The notes beneath the pieces are model-generated. The model was given only the letters and a program-made list of their open reading frames with translations. It searched no databases and had not been told where the DNA came from. From Thiosocius sp965601425 (GTDB taxonomy: Bacteria; Pseudomonadota; Gammaproteobacteria; Chromatiales; Chromatiaceae): 5,941 bases of DNA. This document shows positions 1 through 5,941 of this stretch, in pieces. The position numbers and the translations under genes are program-made. Location of the stretch: assembly GCA_965601425.1 (NCBI GenBank), contig CBFCWF010000253.1, positions 1 to 5,941 on the forward strand, written 5' to 3'. Numbering within the stretch: the stretch's first letter is position 1; every line of letters begins with the position of its first letter.

Positions 1-94
1 GCCTCGGATGGGGTCGGGATCGGATGGGCGTTTTCTGGCCCGATTGAGCTCGGCGCGTCCTGGAGAGATTGCGAATACATCGGCGGAGATGCCC

Positions 95-100
95 TAGAAT
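95..100 (+). promoter_or_regulatory. weak candidate -10 box for asmA
   Basis: TAGAAT matches the sigma-70 -10 consensus at five of six positions. It is followed by an AT-richer tract and lies 43 bp before the start codon at 144. The nearest -35-like hexamer, TTGCGA at 69-74, sits 20 bp upstream, longer than the usual 16-18 bp. This is a suggestion only; transcription could also come from outside the window. Confidence 0.25.
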
Positions 101-129
101 GAAAACTGAGACGTTATGTGCATGAACAT

Positions 130-136
130 GGAGGAG
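130..136 (+). promoter_or_regulatory. Shine-Dalgarno of asmA
   Basis: GGAGGAG ends seven bases before the ATG at 144 and is a strong match to the anti-Shine-Dalgarno. It fixes 144 as the start. The ATGs at 122 and 128 are in another frame and lie upstream of this site. Confidence 0.75.
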
Positions 137-143
137 CGCGGCG

Positions 144-2951
144 ATGAGGTTGCTGAAAATTCTTGGGATCACGCTTGCGGTAGTCGTCGCGCTGGGGCTC
201 GCGGCAGTCTTGGCTGTCAATCTGCTTCCCGGTGAGTATTACAAGGAACCGATCGCATCTGTGGTCAAGGCCGCCACGGGCCGAGATCTGGTCATCGACG
301 GTGATGTCGATGTCAAGCTCGGGTCCAGTTTCAAGTTCGCGGCCTCGGATGTCAGCCTATCGCACGCGGAATGGGGTTCGCGACCGGAGATGTTCTCGAG
401 CCAGCGGATTGAGGGCGAGGTGGCGCTCGCACCGCTGATCCGGAGGGTGCTGGACGTGCGCCTGGTCCTCGAATCGCCTGACCTCTTGCTGGAGACCGAT
501 CCGGACGGACGTGGCAACTGGGAGATGGGTGCCGGGCAGCCGGAAACTGAACCACAGGACGAGACGCCGGCCGACGGTGGTACCGCGCTGCTGCGTCCGT
601 TCCTCCGCGAGCTGCGTTTCGAACAGGTTGAGGTCGAATACCTCGATGCGTCGACCGGCCGGCAGCACCAGGCGGAGTTCGAAAGGATCCTGTTGAGTTC
701 GCAGGGAGAACGAGTCTCAGTGGAACTCAAGGGGCGGCTCGATGGACGGGAACTGAGCCTGTCGGGTGGGATCGATGAATCCGCGATCGGCGCGGCGGAT
801 CAGCCGGCGGGTTTCACGCTGACCGGCAACCTCGGCGATATCGGGCTGCAGGCCCGCGGTATGCTCGATGCGATATCCGCAGCCGCGAATGTCGACCTGA
901 ACCTCGAGGCAAAGGTGCCTTCGCTCGCGGCCCTCGCCAAATTCGCCGGCAGAGACATGCCGGACCAGGGGCCACTGGACCTGGCCCTCCGTATCAGCGG
1001 TGGCGACGGCGACTACCGCGCGGATGATATCAAGGTGAATTTGGGAGCGGAGATGTTGACCGCGGCCGTCGAGGGCACGATTGCGGATCTGGTCGAAATG
1101 AGCGGTATCGAACTGGATATCGCGATGGATACCGCGCGGCTGCCGGACGTCGTCCAGCAGATCGGTATCGAGATGCCCATCGCCCTGCCTTCGACCGTCA
1201 ACGCCGAGGCGAAGCTTTCCGGCAGTCTGGAAGCATTGGCCATGCCGGATTATAGGGTCGGCATCCAGGACGAGGGCGTCAAGGCCGCAGCCACTGGCCA
1301 GGTGGCAGACCTGCGGGCGTTGGTAGGACTCATCGCCGATGTGTCCATCGAGACCCGCTCGCTCGCGGCCCTGTCGAAATATGCCAACACCGAATTGCCG
1401 GACTCGGGGCCGGTCGCGCTGACCGGCAAGCTGAGCAGCCCGGACGGATTGGAAGCGCCGACCGATGTCTCCGCGAACATCAAGGGCGACGGAGTCAACG
1501 CCGACATCGCCGGAAGTATCGCCGATGTGCTCGCGGCAGAGGGTGTCGTGTTGGCGCTGAACGTCGAGGGTGATTCGCTGCAGCAGGTCGCCAGTCTGGC
1601 GGGGCAGGATCTGCGCAGTCGCGAGCCGATGCATCTGAAGGGAGACCTGAGTCTGCGCGAGGGAACCTATAAGGTCGACAAGCTGCTGTTCAAATCCGGC
1701 GACAGCGAGATCACGGGGGCGGCGCAACTCACCCCGCCAGCGACAGAGGGAGGGCCGGTCAACATTCGTGGCAAGCTGGATCTGGGCAAGCTGGATGTCG
1801 ATCAACTCAGGGATAGGGAGACGGAGGGGGCGGAGACGCCACCGGGGGCCGTGCAGGGAGCTCCGGCGGCGGATGCACAGACGGATGCATCCAACGCGAC
1901 CGACAAATCTGCGGACGCGGGGGCGGGCAAGCCTGCGAAGGTCTTTCCGAGTGATCCCCTACCCATTGAAACACTACGCGGAATCGACGCAGTGGTGGAA
2001 CTGACTGCCGATGAGATCGGCACCCAGGAAGTCCTACTACAGGATGTCGTAGCGAGGCTCGTGATCCAGAACGGCATACTCACGGTGAAGCCGGTCAATG
2101 CGGCCGTTGGTGATGGCTCATTCGAGGCCGGCCTGGTGATGGATGCCTCCCGATCCCCGGCCACGCTGTCGGTGGATATCGACATGGATGACGGAACCTC
2201 CCGGTACTATGGCGGCACGTACAGACTCAAGGTCGACCTCGACGGGGCTGGAAATTCGATCGCGCAGCTGATGGCCGGGCTCGATGGCCAGGTGATCGTG
2301 GATGTCCGCGACATGGAAATGAAAAAATCACTGATGACCGACCTGGGGCGTGGACTGCTCGATACGATGACCCCCTCAGGCGAGGAAGAGGAAGACACCA
2401 AGCTTATTTGTGCGATCGTACGATTCGACGTCAATGACGGGATAGCCGACGCCGAGGACAAGGTCGTCGCCCAATTGACCAAGGTCACCTGGTTCGGCGG
2501 CGGCCAGATCAACCTGAAAACCGAGGCGATCGACATGGGCGCCCAATCGAAGGCACGCACGGGGCTCGGGATCAGTACCGCGGGGCTTGCGAGCCTGGTG
2601 CATGTCGGCGGAACCCTGGCGAGTCCGACCATTTTGCCGGACCCCGAGGGCGTCGCGAAGAAGTATGGACAGTATTACCTGACGGTCCTGACGGGCGGCG
2701 TCTTCGGGGTCCTGAAAGGGATGTGGGACAAGGCCGAGGCCAATTCCGACGTCTGCGCCAAGGTTCTCGAAAAAGGCGAAGAGGAACGGGCCCGGGGCGT
2801 CAAGACAGGTGCAGCGACGGGTGGCGACGGGGCGCCAACGGCCGAGGCGGCGCCACCATCCGCGCCTTCTGCGGCGGACGCGCGCACTGGCCCGGAAGCC
2901 AAGCAGGAGGAAGGCTCACAGCTCGATCTCCTGGACACGACCGACCGGTAG
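144..2951 (+). CDS. asmA: AsmA family envelope protein (inner-membrane anchored)
   Basis: This is a 935-residue AsmA-family protein. The family is anchored in the inner membrane with its body in the periplasm; relatives such as TamB, YhdP and YdbH are implicated in moving phospholipids to the outer membrane, and AsmA itself was linked to outer-membrane protein and LPS homeostasis. Visible here: a basic start (MRLLK), one hydrophobic anchor at about residues 6-28, and the typical N-terminal AsmA block at about 30-130 (LPGEYYKEPI, GRDLVIDGDVDV, GRGNWEMG). Four repeats span about 249-538, and an Ala/Asp/Pro-rich linker spans about 559-605. The characteristic C-terminal AsmA block covers about 650-875 (NSIAQLMAGLDGQV, GLLDTMTP, VGGTLASPTILPDP), followed by a low-complexity acidic/Ala-rich tail at 877-935. 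It is longer than E. coli AsmA (about 617 residues), mainly through repeats and linkers. It has only two cysteines, C755 and C871. A strong Shine-Dalgarno supports the start. The mutY gene that often follows asmA in gammaproteobacteria is absent here. Family assignment is firm; orthology to E. coli AsmA and the exact cargo are inferred. Confidence 0.93.
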   Translation: MRLLKILGITLAVVVALGLAAVLAVNLLPGEYYKEPIASVVKAATGRDLVIDGDVDVKLGSSFKFAASDVSLSHAEWGSRPEMFSSQRIEGEVALAPLIRRVLDVRLVLESPDLLLETDPDGRGNWEMGAGQPETEPQDETPADGGTALLRPFLRELRFEQVEVEYLDASTGRQHQAEFERILLSSQGERVSVELKGRLDGRELSLSGGIDESAIGAADQPAGFTLTGNLGDIGLQARGMLDAISAAANVDLNLEAKVPSLAALAKFAGRDMPDQGPLDLALRISGGDGDYRADDIKVNLGAEMLTAAVEGTIADLVEMSGIELDIAMDTARLPDVVQQIGIEMPIALPSTVNAEAKLSGSLEALAMPDYRVGIQDEGVKAAATGQVADLRALVGLIADVSIETRSLAALSKYANTELPDSGPVALTGKLSSPDGLEAPTDVSANIKGDGVNADIAGSIADVLAAEGVVLALNVEGDSLQQVASLAGQDLRSREPMHLKGDLSLREGTYKVDKLLFKSGDSEITGAAQLTPPATEGGPVNIRGKLDLGKLDVDQLRDRETEGAETPPGAVQGAPAADAQTDASNATDKSADAGAGKPAKVFPSDPLPIETLRGIDAVVELTADEIGTQEVLLQDVVARLVIQNGILTVKPVNAAVGDGSFEAGLVMDASRSPATLSVDIDMDDGTSRYYGGTYRLKVDLDGAGNSIAQLMAGLDGQVIVDVRDMEMKKSLMTDLGRGLLDTMTPSGEEEEDTKLICAIVRFDVNDGIADAEDKVVAQLTKVTWFGGGQINLKTEAIDMGAQSKARTGLGISTAGLASLVHVGGTLASPTILPDPEGVAKKYGQYYLTVLTGGVFGVLKGMWDKAEANSDVCAKVLEKGEEERARGVKTGAATGGDGAPTAEAAPPSAPSAADARTGPEAKQEEGSQLDLLDTTDR
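888..1757 (+). repeat. four tandem ~73-residue repeats within AsmA
   Basis: Aligning the protein against itself by eye gives four consecutive units: residues 249-321, 322-395, 396-467 and 468-538. Each has a beta-like strand, then a short helix-like segment (SLAALAKFAG at 260, RLPDVVQQIG at 332, SLAALSKYAN at 406, SLQQVASLAG at 478), then a Pro-containing turn, an alternating polar/hydrophobic stretch, and a closing G-x-[IV]-A-D-like segment in units 1-3. The helix starts are spaced 72, 74 and 72 residues apart. Units 1 and 3 are the most alike and share a 14-nt identical stretch at 921 and 1359. This is an internal protein repeat, not a DNA mobile repeat. Confidence 0.7.
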
Positions 2952-3511
2952 CGCCCGATGGTTGTGAATGTTCGGCGGCCCCAGCGCCGGGATCTCCGGG
3001 GCGGACAACAATCGGCCGACTCGTTCGGAAAGTTGCTTCGACACCGATTTCGCCGAACCCTAGCGAAGCTCCCATCGGGCCGATACACAAGTGCCATCGC
3101 CTGTGTTTCGCTCGCTTGAGCTACCAATGGCTGGCCGCTATCGCTCAGTGCGATTCGATGATCCGGTCATTTTCAGCCGGCTTGAAGACGCGAAGGCGCG
3201 CGCAGCAGCAGATTGTTGGGAGCGAGATCAATGCCCAAGGTCGAGACGTCGCTGTTGGATGCGTTGGAAGGCCCTGGAAGGCCGACCGGACGCGTTGCGT
3301 GCGTCGCAGGGCCTCGGCAGTCGGCGCGGAAGGCGTTGCGGTCCGAGTGATGACGCTACGCGGTTGTCCGGAGGGTGACCAGGCCGGGTGACGCCGGAGA
3401 TTGGCCAGGATCTGCATATCCGACAAGGCAAGGCTATCGCACTCGAGCGCATGCCCGAGCATTCGTGAACTGAGCGTGGATGACGCGCATCGAACCTGGA
3501 CCGGGGTGGTG
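2952..3511. other. 560-bp gap between asmA and ald, no convincing gene
   Basis: Several open frames cross this stretch on both strands, as is common at high GC. Their peptides are rich in Arg, Pro, Ser and Cys and match no family I recognise, and none has a clear ribosome binding site. A plus-strand ATG frame at 3091-3378 and minus-strand frames at 3145-3567 and 3228-3452 are the largest that lie mostly or wholly in the gap; I judge all to be chance. The only local oddities are a 9-nt direct repeat TGGAAGGCC at 3265 and 3275 and a 9-nt inverted match at 2953-2961 / 3072-3080, close to chance expectation. The promoter for the downstream pair should lie here, but I cannot place a convincing -35/-10. 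A decayed gene or a small RNA is not excluded. Confidence 0.5.
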
Positions 3512-4621
3512 ATGAAGATCGGATTGATAAGGGAACTCAAGGACAGGGAAAACCGTGTTGGCCTCACGCCGGACGGTATCCGCCGGCTGGTCGGCGACGG
3601 CCATCGGGTCCTGGTGGAGCAGGGTGCCGGCCTTGGCTCCGGGTTCAGCGATGACGATTACCGGGACGCAGGCGCCGACCTGGGCTTGGCAGCGGCAGCC
3701 TGGGACAGCGAACTCGTGGTCAAGGTCAAGGAGCCGCTGCCGGCCGAATATGCGTTCCTGCATGATCAAATAGTGTTTACCTATCTCCACCTGGCAGGCG
3801 TGACCCCCGTTCTGACCGAAACCCTGCTCGAGCGACACACCACCGCCGTTGCCTATGAGACGGTCGAGGACGCCCAGGGCGGGCTGCCGCTGCTGGCGCC
3901 GATGAGCGGCGTGGCCGGCAACATGGCGGTGACCATGGGCAGCTATTACCTGGCCAGGCCCAACGGCGGCAAGGGCATGCTGCTTGGCGATGTGCTCGGC
4001 CATAGCTACGGCAAGGTGGTCATCATCGGTGACGGCATGGTGGGCCGGCATGCCGCGCGTGTCGCGTCAGGGATGGGCGCAGAGGTTTTGATGTTCGGGC
4101 GCCATCCGGAACGCGAAGCGGATCTGCAGCGCGACATCTCGCCGCACATCCGCTACCGGCGCTCGGCGCCCGACACTGTTGCGCAACAGCTGTGCGACGC
4201 CGACCTGGTCGTCGGTGCCGTTCTGATCCGAGGGGGCAGGACGCCCCACGTGGTGACCGAGGCCATGGTGAAGGCGATGCAGCCCGGCTCGGTCATTGTC
4301 GACGTCAGCATTGACCAGGGGGGCTGTGTCGAGACTGCACACTCGACAACGCATTCAGACCCGGTCTTCGAGCGCCATGGTATTACACATTATTGCGTGG
4401 CCAACATGCCGGGTGCCTACCCACGCACGTCGACGCTCGCACTGACCGGCGCGACGCTGCCTTATGTGCACCGTCTGGCCGCCAGCGGTATCGAGGCCCT
4501 GCGCGGGGATCCTGCGTTCGCCGCGGGGGTCAACACCTACGCCGGTCATATCACCTGTCGCGCCGTCGCCGAGGGGCTGGGACTGATGTCCCGCTACCGC
4601 AGCTTTACCAAGCTGGCCTGA
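3512..4621 (+). CDS. ald: divergent alanine dehydrogenase (Ald/PNT family)
   Basis: The family catalyses reversible NAD-dependent deamination of L-alanine to pyruvate and ammonium in the cytoplasm. From ATG 3512 the protein is 369 residues, close to the 371 of Mycobacterium tuberculosis Ald, and begins with the family's MKIGLIRELKDRENRVGLTP. Substrate and catalytic positions are kept: R15, K73 in KVKEP, H93 in YLHLA and D268 in VDVSIDQGG. Also visible are GGKGMLLGDV at 152-161, the Rossmann GDGMVG at 173-178, and CVANMPGAYPRTSTLALT at 295-312. Two departures stand out: the end of Rossmann strand 2 reads FGRHPER (195-201) where NAD-dependent Ald has Asp, and the usual MSE-AGR-Q segment reads MSGVAGNMAVT (131-141). 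The start is not certain: the same frame is open upstream to an ATG at 3401, but homology begins at 3512 and GTG 3506 is possible; no strong Shine-Dalgarno is seen. It is likely co-transcribed with the gene at 4688. Family is firm; cofactor and exact substrate are less so. Confidence 0.9.
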   Translation: MKIGLIRELKDRENRVGLTPDGIRRLVGDGHRVLVEQGAGLGSGFSDDDYRDAGADLGLAAAAWDSELVVKVKEPLPAEYAFLHDQIVFTYLHLAGVTPVLTETLLERHTTAVAYETVEDAQGGLPLLAPMSGVAGNMAVTMGSYYLARPNGGKGMLLGDVLGHSYGKVVIIGDGMVGRHAARVASGMGAEVLMFGRHPEREADLQRDISPHIRYRRSAPDTVAQQLCDADLVVGAVLIRGGRTPHVVTEAMVKAMQPGSVIVDVSIDQGGCVETAHSTTHSDPVFERHGITHYCVANMPGAYPRTSTLALTGATLPYVHRLAASGIEALRGDPAFAAGVNTYAGHITCRAVAEGLGLMSRYRSFTKLA

Positions 4622-4633
4622 CGGCGGTGCTGC

Positions 4634-4660
4634 GGCCTGCGTTCGAGCAACATGCAGGCT
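4634..4660 (+). other. small hairpin between ald and the COG2403-like gene
   Basis: GCCTGC at 4635-4640 pairs perfectly with GCAGGC at 4654-4659. Wobble and A-T pairs can extend the stem to 4634-4642 / 4652-4660 with a 9-nt loop. No T-run follows, so it does not look like an intrinsic terminator. It could be an mRNA-stability or processing element between two cistrons, or chance. Confidence 0.35.
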
Positions 4661-4665
4661 GATCT

Positions 4666-4689
4666 ATCGATTGCGAGGTGAGAATCGAT
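4666..4689 (+). promoter_or_regulatory. Shine-Dalgarno in the loop of a start-codon hairpin
   Basis: GAGGTGA at 4675-4681 is a 7-nt perfect match to the anti-Shine-Dalgarno and lies 6 nt before ATG 4688, which decides that start. It is flanked by a 7-bp inverted repeat: ATCGATT at 4666-4672 and AATCGAT at 4683-4689. The repeat would place the ribosome binding site in a 10-nt loop and the first two bases of the start codon in the stem. The ribosome binding site is clear; a regulatory role for the hairpin is inference. Confidence 0.6.
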
Positions 4690-5941
4690 GACAGAGAAAA
4701 CAGACGCCCGGCGTGTCGTGATCATGGGTGCGGCAGGTCGCGATTTTCACAACTTCAACGTCGTCTATCGCGACGACCCGTCAGTACGCGTCGTGGCGTT
4801 TACCGCCACTCAGATTCCGCAGATTGCGGGTCGCCGTTACCCCCCCTCGCTGGCGGGGGAACGCTACCCGAAGGGTATCCCGATCGTGGATGAGAAGGAC
4901 CTGGAACAACTGTGTCGCGGGCAGGCTATCGACCAGGTGGTATTCGCTTACAGCGACGTGGATCACGCATGGGTCATGCACAGGGCCTCGATTGCGCTGG
5001 CAGCGGGTGCCGACTTCACCTTGTTGGGGCCGAGGCGCACCATGCTGAAGGCGGCGGTGCCGGTGATTGCCACCTCTGCAGTGCGCACGGGTTGTGGCAA
5101 ATCGCAGACGACACGGTGGTTGTCGCGGTTGATCAATAAACACGGGCTGAAGGCCGCGGTGATTCGCCATCCGATGCCTTATGGTGATCTGGAGCGTCAA
5201 TCGGTACAGCACTTTGCGAGCCGGGCAGACCTCGATGCCGCGCAGTGCACCATCGAGGAACGCGAAGAGTATGAGCCGCACCTCGCGGTGGGCAACGTGG
5301 TCTATGCCGGTGTCGACTACGCACAGATCGTGACGCAGGCCGAACAGGAGGCTGACCTTATCCTGTGGGACGGCGGCAACAATGATTTCCCGTTCCTGGA
5401 CCCCGATCTGCATATCGTGCTTGTCGATGCGTTGCGGCCGGGCAATGAAGACAGTCATCATCCTGGCGAAGCCGTACTGCGCATGGCCGATGTTGTCGTC
5501 GTGGCCAAGGCGAACTCGGCATCGGGCAGCGACGTCCAGCGGGTCACCGAGGCGGCGCGCGCGATCAATCCGACCGCGCCGGTGGTTCGTGCGGCCTCAC
5601 CTGTCACCGCCGGGAATCCGGAGTTGATCCGCGGCAGGCGGGTCCTGGTGGTCGAAGACGGGCCGAGCGTGACGCACGGTGGCATGCCGTATGGCGCGGG
5701 CTACGTCGCTGCGGCCGCGGCGCAACCGGGGGAGATCGTCGATCCGCGGTCCGCTGCGATGGGTGAGATCGCGGATGTCTATGCACGCTATCCTCACATC
5801 GGTGCGGTGCTGCCGGCGGTGGGTTACCATCCGTCGCAACTCGAGGCGCTGCAGGCGACCATCAACGCGGTGGACGCCGATGTCGTAGTCGTGGCAACGC
5901 CCTGTGATCTGGGTGCACTGATCGCGATCGACAAACCGGTC
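4688..5941 (+). CDS. COG2403 / cyclic 2,3-diphosphoglycerate synthetase-like P-loop protein, 3' partial
   Basis: The reading frame is open for 418 codons from ATG 4688 to the window edge. It starts with a Rossmann-like glycine-rich segment typical of the family, VIMGAAGRDFHNFNVVYRDD (11-30). A P-loop follows at about 131-139 (AVRTGCGKS), shaped like the dethiobiotin-synthetase type (x-TGxGK[ST]). Then come a Walker B-like LILWDGGNND (224-233), a VVAKANSA segment (271-278), the signature VVEDGPSVTHGGMPYGAG (321-338), and VVVATPCDL (400-408). The named archaeal member (cpgS, Methanothermus fervidus, about 460 residues) uses ATP to cyclise 2,3-diphosphoglycerate. Bacterial homologues are annotated by this name or as predicted GTPases without proven activity. 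Probably some 25-40 C-terminal residues are missing here. The gene lies 66 bp after ald with its own strong ribosome binding site, so an operon is likely. It is probably a soluble cytoplasmic nucleotide-dependent enzyme. Family is confident; the substrate is unknown and I give no symbol. Confidence 0.85.
   Translation, partial: MTEKTDARRVVIMGAAGRDFHNFNVVYRDDPSVRVVAFTATQIPQIAGRRYPPSLAGERYPKGIPIVDEKDLEQLCRGQAIDQVVFAYSDVDHAWVMHRASIALAAGADFTLLGPRRTMLKAAVPVIATSAVRTGCGKSQTTRWLSRLINKHGLKAAVIRHPMPYGDLERQSVQHFASRADLDAAQCTIEEREEYEPHLAVGNVVYAGVDYAQIVTQAEQEADLILWDGGNNDFPFLDPDLHIVLVDALRPGNEDSHHPGEAVLRMADVVVVAKANSASGSDVQRVTEAARAINPTAPVVRAASPVTAGNPELIRGRRVLVVEDGPSVTHGGMPYGAGYVAAAAAQPGEIVDPRSAAMGEIADVYARYPHIGAVLPAVGYHPSQLEALQATINAVDADVVVVATPCDLGALIAIDKPV

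Larger units (their letters stand above)
1..143. other. leader upstream of asmA, no assignable gene
   Basis: Plus-strand frame 1 is open from the window edge to a TGA at 100-102, and frame 2 is open to a TAG at 92-94. Either could be the last 30 or so codons of an upstream gene, but neither peptide resembles a family I know. A short minus-strand reading from about position 83 outward is also open to the edge. The stretch from about 95 to 128 is richer in A and T than its surroundings, as expected of a promoter or leader before the gene at 144. Confidence 0.4.

Noticed and set aside
5..28. Direct repeat CGGATGGG at 5 and 21
   Set aside because: It is only 8 nt in GC-rich sequence, with no further copies seen, so it is not a meaningful array.
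19..44. Hairpin GGGC/GCCC with flanking ATC/GAT as a terminator of an upstream gene
   Set aside because: The stem needs a four-base bulge and no T-run follows it; no upstream gene can be confirmed.
717..1805. 362-codon minus-strand frame inside asmA
   Set aside because: It lies wholly opposite a well-supported AsmA coding sequence, is rich in Arg, Gln and His as mirror frames of GC-rich genes are, and has no motif.
2953..3080. 9-nt inverted match GCCCGATGG / CCATCGGGC after asmA
   Set aside because: The arms are 110 bp apart and a match of this length is near chance expectation in a 560-bp interval.
3091..3378. Plus-strand 95-codon frame in the asmA-ald gap
   Set aside because: The peptide is Arg-rich with no recognisable motif and no ribosome binding site, and similar open frames exist on both strands; this is expected by chance at high GC.
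3401..3511. 37-codon N-terminal extension of ald to ATG 3401
   Set aside because: Homology to alanine dehydrogenases begins exactly at ATG 3512 and the total length then matches the family; the extension has no recognisable content.
3145..3567. Minus-strand 140-codon frame overlapping the start of ald
   Set aside because: It overlaps the conserved N-terminus of ald. The peptide is low-complexity Arg/Ser/Pro-rich and I recognise no family. A frameshifted remnant remains possible but unsupported.
4781..5461. 226-codon minus-strand frame opposite the COG2403-like gene
   Set aside because: It is antisense to the P-loop and Walker B region of a clearly conserved protein, so it is a mirror frame.

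Overview
This high-GC window most likely comes from a gammaproteobacterium, probably an environmental or Chromatiales-like lineage. The evidence is an AsmA protein of the gammaproteobacterial type and high-GC codon use throughout. No rRNA, tRNA, CRISPR array, transposase or phage gene is recognisable. All three confident genes lie on the plus strand.

Layout. Positions 1-143 are an upstream leader with a good Shine-Dalgarno and at best a weak promoter. Positions 144-2951 encode a 935-residue AsmA-family protein: an inner-membrane anchor followed by a long periplasmic body that contains four tandem repeats of about 73 residues. Positions 2952-3511 are about 560 bp in which I find no convincing gene. 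Positions 3512-4621 encode a divergent alanine dehydrogenase. A short 66-bp spacer, holding a possible hairpin and a second hairpin around the next gene's ribosome binding site, leads to a gene starting at 4688 and cut off by the window end. That gene belongs to the COG2403 / cyclic 2,3-diphosphoglycerate synthetase-like P-loop family.

The alanine dehydrogenase and the COG2403-like gene are co-oriented and closely spaced, so they probably form an operon. AsmA belongs to envelope lipid homeostasis and is probably a separate transcription unit. The best candidate for undescribed biology is the pairing of a non-canonical alanine dehydrogenase with a bacterial homologue of an archaeal cyclic-diphosphoglycerate enzyme. 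In the dehydrogenase, the usual NAD-selecting Asp is replaced by Gly-Arg, and several positions of a core motif are changed. The biochemical role of this pair cannot be read from the sequence alone.
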